Origin: Pseudomonas bubulae
GTDB taxonomy: Bacteria; Pseudomonadota; Gammaproteobacteria; Pseudomonadales; Pseudomonadaceae
Direction of reading: 5' to 3'
Assembly (NCBI RefSeq): GCF_900618535.1
Contig: NZ_UYJA01000003.1
Location: 248,001-312,000, forward strand
DNA length: 64,000 nt
In this document: piece after piece, positions 25,007 to 34,754 of the stretch
Layout of the letters: each line of letters begins with the position of its first letter
Position numbering within the stretch: the first letter of the stretch is position 1
Translations under genes and position numbers: made by a program
The notes under the pieces: model-generated
Database searches by the model: none
The model's input: the letters and a program-made list of their open reading frames with translations, nothing else
What the model was told of the DNA's origin: nothing

Positions 25007-25420
25007 TTACTGAACGCTGCGCATGCCTTCCTGACGCAATTGCTGAACGGCATTCTGAGCATCCTGAACAGCCTTCTCTGCTTTAGCTGCCTGGGCCTTG
25101 CGCTCTGCTACGCGAGCATCCCACTCAGCCTGTTCGGACAGGCGGCGGGCCTCGTCATATTTTTTGTCATGCATGGCCAGCTCGGCCTGCTTGAGCTTGT
25201 CCTGGGCTGACTTCATTTCCACCGGTGCATATTCAGTGGCACCTGCGCTCACGGCGTTGTTCACCGCCGATTGCGTCACGGCGTACTGCTCTGAAGGTGG
25301 ATTGCCAGCACAACCGGCCAGAACGAAGCTGGTGCCGATTGCCAGCGCAGCCAGTTTTAGCCCGCGCAGGCGAGGTGAGGTGGTTTTGACAGTGCGGGTC
25401 ATCATGGTCTTCAACTCCAT
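25007..25420 (-). CDS. DUF4398 lipoprotein
   Basis: The 137 residues have a long positively charged leader and a lipobox LAGC (Cys37), then a helical DUF4398 domain with repeated A-E/D-x-A heptads (KLKQAELAMHDKKYDEARRL), predicted to form coiled coil. ATG 25420 is preceded by AAGGAG at seven bases; a longer frame upstream lacks a ribosome site. It lies 66 bases upstream of the OmpA-family gene on the same strand. Confidence 0.8.
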   Translation of the reverse strand: MELKTMMTRTVKTTSPRLRGLKLAALAIGTSFVLAGCAGNPPSEQYAVTQSAVNNAVSAGATEYAPVEMKSAQDKLKQAELAMHDKKYDEARRLSEQAEWDARVAERKAQAAKAEKAVQDAQNAVQQLRQEGMRSVQ

Positions 25421-25571
25421 TGGGAAGCTCCTTAAAAAAGCAAATTCCATCACGACTGGCGACGTCACCCGGAGTGTTGGAACACGAGTTCCAGCGGTGA
25501 TGGTTAATGGCTGTGACCGAAGCGTTTTTTGAATAGTTCAATAAAAGATGGCATTTGGCCTAAAAGATTTT

Positions 25572-25587
25572 CTGACCGATTGGTCAG
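25572..25587. promoter_or_regulatory. Operator-like palindrome upstream of ppc
   Basis: ctgacc-gatt-ggtcag is a perfect 6+6 inverted repeat in the 270-base divergent region between the DUF4398 gene and ppc, followed by a T-run. The TGACC/GGTCA half-sites resemble those of TetR-family operators. It could equally be a weak hairpin. Confidence 0.35.
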
Positions 25588-25690
25588 CGCATTTTTTTAA
25601 ATCTGTGCTTCCCATGGCTTGCCTCCAACTGCCTTTGCAACGCACTCTTGGGGCACGAGCTGTCCCCGGATCCTGCTGGAGAAACTGCTG

Positions 25691-28321
25691 ATGACCGATA
25701 TTGATGCACGCTTGCGCGATGATGTTCACCTGCTGGGTGAGCTGTTGGGTAATACGATTCGTGACCAATACGGCGAAGCTTTTCTCGCCAAGATCGAGCG
25801 CATTCGCCAGGGGGCCAAAGCCGACCGGCGCGGCACCACCGGCGAGGAGTTAAGCGCCATTCTGGACGCCCTGGGCGATGACGAAGTGCTGCCCGTTGCG
25901 CGAGCCTTCAACCAGTTTTTGAACCTGGCCAATATTGCCGAGCAGTACGAACTGATCCACCGCCGTGAAGAAGGCCAGCCCCAGCCGTTTGAGGCGCTGG
26001 TGTTGCCGCAACTGCTTGCGCGCCTGCTCGCCGAAGGCCATGACCCCGAGTCGCTGGCGCGCCAGGTCAGCCGTCTTGAAATTGAACTGGTACTCACCGC
26101 ACACCCCACTGAAGTGACTCGCCGCACCCTGATCCAGAAGTACGATGCCATTGCCGAGCAACTGGCGGCCCAGGACCATCGTGACCTGACCCTCGCGGAA
26201 AAATCCGAGATTCATCAGCGCTTGCAGCGGTTGATCGCCGAGGCCTGGCACACCGAAGAAATCCGTCGCACCCGACCTACCCCTGTGGATGAGGCCAAGT
26301 GGGGTTTTGCGGTGATCGAGCATTCGTTATGGCACGCCGTGCCGCATATGCTGCGTAAGGCTGACAAGGCCCTGCATGCCGCGACCGGCCTGCATTTGCC
26401 GCTTGAGGCCGCACCGGTCCGCTTTGCTTCCTGGATGGGCGGCGACCGTGATGGCAATCCCAATGTCACGGCCAGCGTTACCCGTGAAGTACTGCTGCTG
26501 GCGCGCTGGATGGCGGCGGACCTGTACCTGCGCGATATCGACAAACTGGCGGCCGATCTGTCGATGCAACAGGCCTCGGCGCAACTGCTGGCCGCCGCAG
26601 GCGACAGCGCCGAGCCGTATCGCGCCGTACTCAAACAATTGCGTGAACGCCTGCGGGCCACCCGCAATTGGGCGCATACAGCCTTGCACAGCACCCAGGC
26701 CGCGCCGCCTGAAGTGCTGCAGGACAATCGCGAACTGCTGGCGCCGTTGCAGCTGTGTTATCAGTCCCTGCATGCCTGTGGCATGGGCGTAATTGCCGAT
26801 GGCCCGCTGCTCGATTTCCTGCGTCGGGCTGTAACCTTCGGCCTGTTCCTGGTGCGCCTCGATGTGCGCCAGGATGCTGCACGCCATGCCTCGGCCATGA
26901 CTGAAATCACCGATTACCTGGGCCTGGGCCGCTATGAGGACTGGGACGAGGATGCGCGTCTTAGCTTTCTGATGCGCGAATTGAACAACCGTCGGCCGCT
27001 GTTGCCCGGTTATTTCAAGCCGGGGGCCGACACCGCCGAAGTGCTGGCGACCTGCCGCGAAGTCGCTGCCGCACCGGGCGCCTCGCTGGGCTCCTACGTG
27101 ATCTCGATGGCCGGTGCTGCCTCGGATGTACTGGCGGTGCAACTGTTGCTCAAGGAGGCTGGGCTGGAGCGGCCGATGCGGGTTGTACCGCTGTTCGAAA
27201 CCCTCGCCGACCTCGACAATGCGGGGCCGGTGATCGAGCGCCTGCTGCTGTTGCCGGGTTATCGCGCGCACCTGCAGGGCCCGCAGGAAGTGATGATCGG
27301 CTATTCCGATTCGGCCAAGGATGCGGGCACCACCGCGGCCGCCTGGGCGCAGTACCGGGCGCAGGAAGCCCTGGTCAATATCTGCCGTGAGCAAGGCGTC
27401 GAGCTGCTGTTGTTTCATGGTCGCGGCGGTACCGTGGGGCGCGGCGGTGGCCCGGCTCACGCGGCCATCCTGTCGCAGCCGCCGGGCTCGGTGGCGGGGC
27501 GTTTCCGCACCACTGAACAGGGCGAAATGATTCGCTTCAAATTCGGCCTGCCGGACATTGCCGAGCAAAATCTCAACCTGTACCTGGCCGCCGTGCTGGA
27601 GGCCACTTTGCTGCCACCGCCCCTGCCGGAGCCGGGCTGGCGGGTACTGATGGATGAGCTGGCGGCAGACGGGGTCGCTGCCTACCGTGGCGTAGTGCGG
27701 GATAATCCGCAGTTCGTCGAGTACTTTCGCCAGTCCACCCCGGAGCAGGAGCTGGGCCGCTTGCCTCTGGGCAGTCGGCCGGCCAAGCGCCGGGCAGGGG
27801 GCATTGAAAGCCTGCGGGCCATCCCGTGGATTTTTGGCTGGACCCAGACCCGCCTGATGTTGCCCGCCTGGCTGGGTTGGGAAACTGCATTGCGTCGTGC
27901 ACTGGAGCGCGGTGAAGGTGATCAACTGGCACAAATGCGTGAGCAGTGGCCCTTCTTTCGCACCCGTATCGACATGCTGGAAATGGTCCTGGCCAAGGCC
28001 GATGCCGATATCGCCCGGCTTTACGACGAGCGCCTGGTGAGCCCGGAACTGCTGCCATTGGGTGCGCACTTACGCGACTTATTGTCGCAGGCGTGCGCAG
28101 TGGTGCTGGGCTTGACCGGGCAGGCGCAGTTGATGGCACATAGCCCGGAGACGCTCGAGTTCATCCGTTTGCGCAACACTTACCTTGATCCTCTTCATCT
28201 ATTGCAGGCCGAGCTGCTGGCACGCTCGCGTCGCCAGCAAGCGGCGCAGGACAGCCCTCTGGAACAAGCGTTGCTGGTGACTGTGGCCGGGATCGCGGCC
28301 GGCTTGCGCAACACCGGCTAA
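25691..28321 (+). CDS. ppc: Phosphoenolpyruvate carboxylase
   Basis: This enzyme carboxylates PEP with bicarbonate to oxaloacetate and refills the TCA cycle. The 876 residues match the family length. Catalytic segments are [10 protein letters not shown] near residue 138 (catalytic His), [11 protein letters not shown] near 250, [11 protein letters not shown] near 537 and [14 protein letters not shown] near 575; a Lys-rich loop follows in [10 protein letters not shown] near 697. The last residues NTG are the conserved C-terminus. The chosen ATG at 25691 gives the usual [12 protein letters not shown] start. Confidence 0.97.
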   Translation: MTDIDARLRDDVHLLGELLGNTIRDQYGEAFLAKIERIRQGAKADRRGTTGEELSAILDALGDDEVLPVARAFNQFLNLANIAEQYELIHRREEGQPQPFEALVLPQLLARLLAEGHDPESLARQVSRLEIELVLTAHPTEVTRRTLIQKYDAIAEQLAAQDHRDLTLAEKSEIHQRLQRLIAEAWHTEEIRRTRPTPVDEAKWGFAVIEHSLWHAVPHMLRKADKALHAATGLHLPLEAAPVRFASWMGGDRDGNPNVTASVTREVLLLARWMAADLYLRDIDKLAADLSMQQASAQLLAAAGDSAEPYRAVLKQLRERLRATRNWAHTALHSTQAAPPEVLQDNRELLAPLQLCYQSLHACGMGVIADGPLLDFLRRAVTFGLFLVRLDVRQDAARHASAMTEITDYLGLGRYEDWDEDARLSFLMRELNNRRPLLPGYFKPGADTAEVLATCREVAAAPGASLGSYVISMAGAASDVLAVQLLLKEAGLERPMRVVPLFETLADLDNAGPVIERLLLLPGYRAHLQGPQEVMIGYSDSAKDAGTTAAAWAQYRAQEALVNICREQGVELLLFHGRGGTVGRGGGPAHAAILSQPPGSVAGRFRTTEQGEMIRFKFGLPDIAEQNLNLYLAAVLEATLLPPPLPEPGWRVLMDELAADGVAAYRGVVRDNPQFVEYFRQSTPEQELGRLPLGSRPAKRRAGGIESLRAIPWIFGWTQTRLMLPAWLGWETALRRALERGEGDQLAQMREQWPFFRTRIDMLEMVLAKADADIARLYDERLVSPELLPLGAHLRDLLSQACAVVLGLTGQAQLMAHSPETLEFIRLRNTYLDPLHLLQAELLARSRRQQAAQDSPLEQALLVTVAGIAAGLRNTG

Positions 28322-29255
<934 letters not shown>

Positions 29256-29275
29256 TAAGTCGATTTTGCGTCATG

Positions 29276-29306
29276 ACAACAGCCCGCTTGCGGGCTGTTG
29301 TTGTTT
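29276..29306 (+). terminator. Rho-independent terminator after adk
   Basis: The stem acaacagcccgc/gcgggctgttgt closes a minimal loop, with a short T-rich tail. Confidence 0.75.
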
Positions 29307-29350
29307 ATACTGCTGCACTTTTTTCAATTCTGATTCTGACGGGAACACCG

Positions 29351-30034
29351 ATGACCACCTTGCTGGCCCTGGATACCGCGACTGAAGCTTGCTCAGTTGC
29401 CTTGTTGCACGATGGCAAGGTTACTAGCCACTACGAGGTGATCCCGCGCCTGCATGCGCAAAAGCTGTTACCGATGATCAAGGCGCTGCTGGCCGCGGCC
29501 GGTGTCGAGCTGTCGGCGGTTGAGGCCATTGCCTTCGGTCGCGGGCCTGGTGCCTTTACCGGTGTGCGTATTGCCATTGGCGTGGTTCAGGGCCTGGCCT
29601 TTGCACTGGAGCGTCCGGTGTTGCCGATCTCCAACCTGGCGGTCCTGGCCCAGCGTGCTCACCGTGAGCACGGCGCAACCCAGGTGGTGTCGGCGATCGA
29701 TGCGCGCATGGACGAGGTGTATTGGGGCTGCTACCGCGAAGAAGCGGGTGAAATGCGCCTGCAAGGCGCTGAAGCGGTATTGGCGCCTGAGGCTGCGGCC
29801 TTGCCCGATGGTGCTACAGGCGACTGGTATGGCGCGGGCACTGGCTGGGGCTATGCCGAGCGCTTGAACGTCAAGCCGTATGCAATGGACGCAGGCATGT
29901 TGCCCCACGCCGAAGACCTGCTGACCCTGGCCCGCTTTGCCTGGGCCCGCGGCGAAGCCATCCGTGCCGATGACGCCCAGCCTGTGTACCTGCGCGACAA
30001 GGTAGCGGCTACAAAAGCCGAACGTGGCGTTTGA
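29351..30034 (+). CDS. tsaB: TsaB, tRNA t6A37 synthesis factor
   Basis: TsaB is the scaffold that binds TsaD and TsaE for threonylcarbamoylation of A37 in ANN-decoding tRNAs. The 227 residues show the ASKHA start LALDTATEACSVAL, the RLHAQKLLP segment and GRGPGAFTGVRIAIG near residue 66. The length agrees with the family. The ATG at 29351 was chosen over an upstream start at 29273 because the latter lies inside the adk terminator. Confidence 0.95.
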   Translation: MTTLLALDTATEACSVALLHDGKVTSHYEVIPRLHAQKLLPMIKALLAAAGVELSAVEAIAFGRGPGAFTGVRIAIGVVQGLAFALERPVLPISNLAVLAQRAHREHGATQVVSAIDARMDEVYWGCYREEAGEMRLQGAEAVLAPEAAALPDGATGDWYGAGTGWGYAERLNVKPYAMDAGMLPHAEDLLTLARFAWARGEAIRADDAQPVYLRDKVAATKAERGV

Positions 30035-30039
30035 TCCAC

Positions 30040-30082
30040 TTTTGTAGCAGCTGCCGAGCGGAGCGAGGCTGCTGCTACAAAA
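30040..30082. repeat. Short palindromic repeat after tsaB
   Basis: ttttgtagcagctgcc and ggctgctgctacaaaa form a hairpin with one mismatch six bases after the tsaB stop. It is unlike the GTGGGAG-type REPs in this window and may act as a terminator for tsaB. Confidence 0.6.
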
Positions 30083-30150
30083 TGGCCGGCCCATTTGCTT
30101 AGTCTGCCCTGCGCCGCTAAATTGTATCTATCGTTACAGAGCATGCAGCC

Positions 30151-30438
30151 ATGCGCATTGACAGCTTTTCTCCCCGGTCATACCCCATCAAGCGCAAGCC
30201 GCGTAATGGTCAGGCGGTGGTTGATGAGTCGGTTGAAGACACTGAGGCTGCGCCCGAAAACACCCCCCGCACATCCTCCGGCGCCGAGCGCATCAGCCAG
30301 TTGCCGGTGCGCTCGCAAGACATGATCTTCCAGCGCGCCATGAGCAAAAGCGCGGCCAGTGCCCTTGCCAGCTACCTGACCACCGCAGGCTTCGTCGACT
30401 GGGAACAGGAAGTGCTGGGCCTGGATCTTTACATCTGA
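30151..30438 (+). CDS. Conserved hypothetical small protein
   Basis: The 95 residues are hydrophilic at first (KRKPRNGQ, acidic/Pro-rich 25-45) and end in a helix with MSKSAASALASYLTTAGF and the tail LGLDLYI. No family with known function is recognised. It ends four bases before the DUF72 gene, so co-transcription is likely. Codon use resembles its neighbours. Confidence 0.7.
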   Translation: MRIDSFSPRSYPIKRKPRNGQAVVDESVEDTEAAPENTPRTSSGAERISQLPVRSQDMIFQRAMSKSAASALASYLTTAGFVDWEQEVLGLDLYI

Positions 30439-30442
30439 GTAC

Positions 30443-31306
30443 ATGACTGACCTTCCTTACTACCTCGGTTGTCCGTCCTGGAGTGAAAACGCCTGGCGCG
30501 AAGGGCTGTATCCGCAAAACGCCCGCCCGGCGGATTTTCTGAGCCTGTATGCGCAGGTGTTCAATGCGGTCGAGGGCAACACCACGTTTTACGCCAGGCC
30601 TGCACCGACCACGGTGGTCCGATGGGCACAAAGCCTGCCTGAACACTTTCGGCTGACGGCCAAGTTCCCTCGGGATATCAGTCACGGCGGTGATTTGCGC
30701 GAGCAATTGCATGCAGCCGAAGACTTCCTGCAACTGTTGCAGCCCTTGGGAGCGCGTGTAGCGCCATTTTGGCTACAACTCCCGGCAAGCTTCGGGCCAC
30801 AGCGCCTGGCGGAGCTGGTGAGCTTTGTGGACGCCTTGCAGAGGCCGTTGGCCGTTGAGGTGCGGCATCCGGAGTTCTTCGCCAAGGGCGATGCCGAGCG
30901 CCTGCTCAATCGTCTGCTGATGGATCGAGGGGTTGAGCGTATCTGCCTTGATTCGCGGGCACTGTTCAGTTGTGATTCGGGCGACCCTGCCGTGCTTCAC
31001 GCACAATCGAAAAAGCCCAGGGTGCCCCCACGTCCGGCGGCTTTCACGCAATGTCCGCAGGTGCGTTTTATTGGCCGTCCGGAGCTTGAGGCCAACGATC
31101 CTTACCTGGTGCCCTGGGTTGAAAAAGTCGCGGGCTGGGTCGAGGAAGGGCGCACGCCCTATGTTTTTTTGCACACGCCGGACAATCACCGTGCTCCGGA
31201 ACTGGCACGGCGTTTTCATCTTCAACTGAGTGAAAGGTTACCTGGGTTGCCGGCATTGCCCGAGCTGCATCCCCCCCAGAGTCGCGAACAACTAGGCCTG
31301 CTTTAA
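30443..31306 (+). CDS. DUF72 (YecE-like) protein
   Basis: This 287-residue TIM-barrel-like DUF72 protein has the typical start YYLGCPSWSENAWREGLYP, then FNAVEGNTTFYARP (37-50), LTAKFPRDISH near 71, and VFLHTPDNHRAPELAR near 241. The biochemical role is unknown. It converges with the repeat protein on the other strand, overlapping it by four bases. Confidence 0.88.
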   Translation: MTDLPYYLGCPSWSENAWREGLYPQNARPADFLSLYAQVFNAVEGNTTFYARPAPTTVVRWAQSLPEHFRLTAKFPRDISHGGDLREQLHAAEDFLQLLQPLGARVAPFWLQLPASFGPQRLAELVSFVDALQRPLAVEVRHPEFFAKGDAERLLNRLLMDRGVERICLDSRALFSCDSGDPAVLHAQSKKPRVPPRPAAFTQCPQVRFIGRPELEANDPYLVPWVEKVAGWVEEGRTPYVFLHTPDNHRAPELARRFHLQLSERLPGLPALPELHPPQSREQLGLL

Positions 31307-31923
31307 GCCGCCAGGCGCAAGTTGTTGACCACCAGCGGGCGTGCCCAGCCCAGATCGAAATCCATGGCCCGTTGTTGCTCGATCAGGGTCATGGCATCGA
31401 AGGGCTCGGCAGGCGGCGGCAGCAAGTCAGACTCAAACTCGGCAATGGGCAGATGCAACGCGCGAGGTTCAGGCGCAGGGCCCGGTTCAGGCAGCGGATG
31501 GCCCTGAGCCATGACTACTGGGCGCACCCACGTAGTGTTGAAATCCTGCTGGTGTTGTTGCTCGACAATGACCTCAGGCGGGTAGGGCACGGCGGGCGGT
31601 GGCAGCAGGTCCAGTTCAAATTCGGCAATGGGCAAAAACAGGGCTTCAGGCGGGCGCAGTTCAGTGTCCTGAACGTCGCAGTGGCGCTGGGTCACGATAG
31701 TGCCCAAAACCTCACTGCCGCCACGGGGCTCGGCATTTTCATTTTTGGCTGTCGGCGCTGTATCAACCGTCGCATAGTCTTCAGTACCGGACTGCTCGGC
31801 CAATGCCTGGGCGTAGAAGTCCTTCCACAGGTGGTTGACGCTTCCTGTGATCTGGGAATTGTGTCGGCCAAAGTCACCAATGGGCGCAATAAAGCCGATA
31901 GATGCGGATTGAATGTCTGACAT
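31303..31923 (-). CDS. Hypothetical protein with internal duplication
   Basis: The 206 residues are not recognised. The C-terminal half has two copies of a unit of about 43 residues: LFLPIAEFELDLLPPP...QQDFNTTWVRPVV (about 95-138) and LHLPIAEFESDLLPPP...AMDFDLGWARPLV (about 156-199). They are joined by a Pro/Glu linker (GHPLPEPGPAPEP). The N-terminal part starts MSDIQSASIGFIAPIG and has no signal peptide or membrane helix. Its 3' end overlaps the DUF72 gene by four bases. Confidence 0.65.
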   Translation of the reverse strand: MSDIQSASIGFIAPIGDFGRHNSQITGSVNHLWKDFYAQALAEQSGTEDYATVDTAPTAKNENAEPRGGSEVLGTIVTQRHCDVQDTELRPPEALFLPIAEFELDLLPPPAVPYPPEVIVEQQHQQDFNTTWVRPVVMAQGHPLPEPGPAPEPRALHLPIAEFESDLLPPPAEPFDAMTLIEQQRAMDFDLGWARPLVVNNLRLAA

Positions 31924-32016
31924 AACTCTCGGTTGGCGCTCAGCTCTGGCAAAATGCCGGATATTTCATTTATCGGCAGTCTTTGCCGATCATTAAATTT
32001 TTGAGCGTGTTTTTAG

Positions 32017-32799
32017 ATGATTGAGCAAACAGCGGGCTGTCGTATCAAAGTCGAGGCACTGGACGAGGCTTATCAGGCCCTGGCCGAGCAATGGGCCGAG
32101 CGTCTGGGTTTGTCGCTGGACGAACCGGACGCCGAGTTCGCCTTGCAATTGAGCGCCCAGGGTTTGCAGCTGCAGCAGTTGGGCGCAGATGCGCCGGGCC
32201 CGGTGCGGGTCGACTTTGTCGAAGGTGGCGCGGCCCATCGACGTTTGTTTGGCGGCGGCACGGGGCAGATGATCGCCAAGGCCGTGGGGATTCAGCAGGG
32301 TGTGCGCCCGCGGGTGCTGGATGCCACGGCGGGCCTGGGCAAGGATGCATTTGTGCTGGCGAGCCTGGGCTGTGAAATGAGCCTGATCGAGCGCCAGCCG
32401 CTGATCGGTGCCTTGCTCGAAGACGGGCTGGCCCGTGGTCTGGATGACTTTGAGGTGGCGCCGATCGTGTCGCGTATGCACTTGCTCAAGGGCAATTCGA
32501 TCGAAGTGATGCGCAATTGGCAAGGCGAACCGCCGCAGGTGATTTACCTGGACCCGATGTTCCCCCATCGCGAAAAAACCGCCCTGGTGAAAAAGGAAAT
32601 GCGCTTGTTCCGACCATTGGTGGGTGATGACAACGATGCCCCGGCGTTGCTGGAAGCTGCGCTGGCGTTGGCCAGCCACCGGGTGGTGGTCAAGCGCCCG
32701 CGCAAGGCACCGTGCATTGCCGGGCCCAAGCCGAGCCATGCGCTGGATGGTAAGTCGAGCCGTTACGATATTTATCCGAAAAAAGCGTTGAAACCTTAA
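32017..32799 (+). CDS. rsmJ: RsmJ, 16S rRNA m2G1516 methyltransferase
   Basis: RsmJ N2-methylates G1516 of 16S rRNA. The 260 residues show [17 protein letters not shown] near 66, SAM motif [18 protein letters not shown] near 101, LIERQP at the acidic loop and [17 protein letters not shown] near 178, a DPMFP catalytic motif diagnostic for this family. There is no plausible upstream partner. Confidence 0.93.
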   Translation: MIEQTAGCRIKVEALDEAYQALAEQWAERLGLSLDEPDAEFALQLSAQGLQLQQLGADAPGPVRVDFVEGGAAHRRLFGGGTGQMIAKAVGIQQGVRPRVLDATAGLGKDAFVLASLGCEMSLIERQPLIGALLEDGLARGLDDFEVAPIVSRMHLLKGNSIEVMRNWQGEPPQVIYLDPMFPHREKTALVKKEMRLFRPLVGDDNDAPALLEAALALASHRVVVKRPRKAPCIAGPKPSHALDGKSSRYDIYPKKALKP

Positions 32800-32802
32800 A
32801 AA

Positions 32803-32900
32803 CCCCTCTCCCGGAGGGAGAGGGGACTAAAGGTAAAAGCAAATCTGCGTAACACCACAGATCAGCCCCCTCTCCCTCCGGGAGAGGGTTGGGGTGAGGG
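32803..32900. repeat. CT-rich inverted repeat pair, left copy
   Basis: A hairpin unit cccctctcccggagggag and an inverted, longer unit (ctccctccgggagagggt, then tggggtgaggg) are separated by about 50 bases. The same pair occurs at 37830-37972. Together they bracket the TetR-RND locus. Confidence 0.85.
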
Positions 32901-32917
32901 TAAAAGGCGCCGCGGTC

Positions 32918-33559
32918 TCACGACAATGGCTGATACGCCCGCATAAATATCCCCACCACTTCCTGCACATGGGCCTCGCTTTCCTCGGGCCCCGGCGGCT
33001 CACCGCCGGCAAACAGCAGGCGGAAGTTCGGCGCGCCCTTGAGCATGCAGAAGAAGTGCTCCGCCGCATAATGGGGGTTGTCGATCTGCAGCGCGCCACT
33101 TTGATCCATCTTGCGCAGTAGCCCCTCCATCTCGTGCACCACGCGCTCCGGCCCGGCCTCCAGAAAGATCTGCGACAGCTTGGGGTCCTGGCTGCCCAGA
33201 GCAACCATCAGGCGATGCAGGTTCAGCGACTCTTCACTGTTGATCAGCACCTGAAAACCACGGGCAATGTTCAGCAATACATCCTTGATCGGCTTGCCCG
33301 CCGGCAATTCAAAGAACAGTACCGGCAACTGTTCGGTGCATTTGGACATGATGGCCGAGGAAAACAGGGTCTCCTTGTCGGTGAAGTGACTGTAGACCGT
33401 CAGTTTTGACACGCCTGCCAGACCCGCAACCGCATCCATGCTGGTGTTGGCATAGCCCTTGGTCAAAAACAGGGTTTTGGCGGCGTCGAGGATCGACTGG
33501 CGTTTTGCCAGGTCCTTGGGGCGCCCGAGGGCATTGGGGGGTAAAGGATTGTCAGACAT
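32918..33559 (-). CDS. TetR family repressor of the adjacent efflux genes
   Basis: The 213 residues have a TetR DNA-binding domain at about 15-62 (SILDAAKTLFLTKGYANTSM, then AGVSKLTVYSHFTDKETLF) and an AefR-like C-terminal domain ending in EVVGIFMRAY. It is divergent from the RND operon with only 89 bases between the starts, the usual arrangement for a local repressor of efflux. A partly symmetric A+T-rich segment in that gap (about 33567-33599) is a possible operator. Confidence 0.9.
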   Translation of the reverse strand: MSDNPLPPNALGRPKDLAKRQSILDAAKTLFLTKGYANTSMDAVAGLAGVSKLTVYSHFTDKETLFSSAIMSKCTEQLPVLFFELPAGKPIKDVLLNIARGFQVLINSEESLNLHRLMVALGSQDPKLSQIFLEAGPERVVHEMEGLLRKMDQSGALQIDNPHYAAEHFFCMLKGAPNFRLLFAGGEPPGPEESEAHVQEVVGIFMRAYQPLS

Positions 33560-33609
33560 ATCCGTTTATTACTGGACTGGTGAGTTTAGTATTAATAACA
33601 TGCTGCCAG

Positions 33610-33615
33610 TATAAA
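33610..33615 (+). promoter_or_regulatory. Possible -10 box of the RND efflux operon
   Basis: TATAAA lies 33 bases before the membrane-fusion gene, just after a partly palindromic segment (attact...agtattaat) that could let the TetR protein block the promoter. No strong -35 is seen. Confidence 0.35.
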
Positions 33616-33648
33616 TATTCCAAGCCCCATTAGCGAAAGGTCATCACC

Positions 33649-34749
33649 ATGTTGCGCCATGCCTTGCCCCGCGCTGTGCCTGTGTGTCTGCTGTTTTTAT
33701 TGTCTGGGTGTGGGCAGCAGGAGCCCGCAAAAATCAGCATCAGCCCGGCGATGGTGGTGCAACCGCAGCCTTCGGCACTGGCCAGCCAGAGTTACCCCGG
33801 CGAAGTGCGGGCACGCTTTGACCCGCAGTTGGCGTTTCGCATTGGCGGCAAAGTTACCAAGCGTCTGGTGGACGAGGGGGAGCGGGTCAAGGCTAATCAG
33901 CCGCTGGCCGAGCTGGACCCGCAGGACGTGCGCCTGCAACTGGACGCCACCCGCGCCCAGGTCGCCGCCGGGCAGGCCAACCTGAACCTGGTGCGTGCCG
34001 AGCGTGATCGCTACAAGACCCTGCTGGACCGGCAGATGGTCAGCCGTTCGCAGTTCGACAACGCCGAAAACCTCTACCGCTCAGGCGAAGCCAGGCTGCA
34101 ACAGCTCAAGGCCGAGCAGGACGTGGCCAGCAATCAGGCGAGTTATGCGGTGTTGCGTGCGCCGCAAGACGGTGTGATTGCCCAGCGTCAGGTCGAAGTG
34201 GGGCAGGTGGTCAATGCCGGGCAAACGGTGTTTACCCTGGCTGCCGACGGCGAGCGTGAGGTATTGATCAGCTTGCCGGAACAGGATTTTGGCCGTTTCA
34301 AGATAGGCATGCCGGTAGCGGTCGAGTTGTGGTCGCAGCCTGGCCAGCGCTTCAGCGGCCGCATCCGCGAACTGTCGCCTTCAGCTGATCCTAAATCGCG
34401 CACCTTTGCTGCGCGTATCGCTTTCACCGCTGGCAAAGTGCCTGCCGAACTGGGACAAAGTGCCCGGGTGTTTATTCAGAGTGAAGGTGTCAGCTCGCTG
34501 TCGGTGCCGTTGTCGGCCCTGACTGCGGAAAATGGTGCGTCCTATGTGTGGCGGGTGGGCCAGGGCAACAAGTTGGAGCAGGTGCCCGTGCGTGTGGGGC
34601 CGTTTGGCGAAAGCAGCGTGCCGGTGCTCGAAGGCCTTACGGCCGATGACTGGATTGTTGCCGCCGGTGTGCATGTGTTGCATCCCGGCCAGGAGGTGCG
34701 GCCGATTGATCGCTCCAACCGGGCAATCAATATTGCGGCCAAGGAGTGA
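33649..34749 (+). CDS. RND efflux membrane-fusion lipoprotein
   Basis: The 366-residue periplasmic adaptor has a lipobox LLSGC (Cys21). It contains a lipoyl-like half (FDPQLAFRIGGKVTKRLVDEG near 60), a helical hairpin about 95-160 (LNLVRAERDRYKTLLDR), the second lipoyl half (VLRAPQDGVIAQRQVEVGQV), a beta-barrel and a membrane-proximal domain. It bridges the inner-membrane pump and an outer-membrane channel; no channel gene is in this locus. It overlaps the downstream frame closely and shares its operon. Confidence 0.92.
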   Translation: MLRHALPRAVPVCLLFLLSGCGQQEPAKISISPAMVVQPQPSALASQSYPGEVRARFDPQLAFRIGGKVTKRLVDEGERVKANQPLAELDPQDVRLQLDATRAQVAAGQANLNLVRAERDRYKTLLDRQMVSRSQFDNAENLYRSGEARLQQLKAEQDVASNQASYAVLRAPQDGVIAQRQVEVGQVVNAGQTVFTLAADGEREVLISLPEQDFGRFKIGMPVAVELWSQPGQRFSGRIRELSPSADPKSRTFAARIAFTAGKVPAELGQSARVFIQSEGVSSLSVPLSALTAENGASYVWRVGQGNKLEQVPVRVGPFGESSVPVLEGLTADDWIVAAGVHVLHPGQEVRPIDRSNRAINIAAKE

Positions 34750-34754
34750 TCCCC

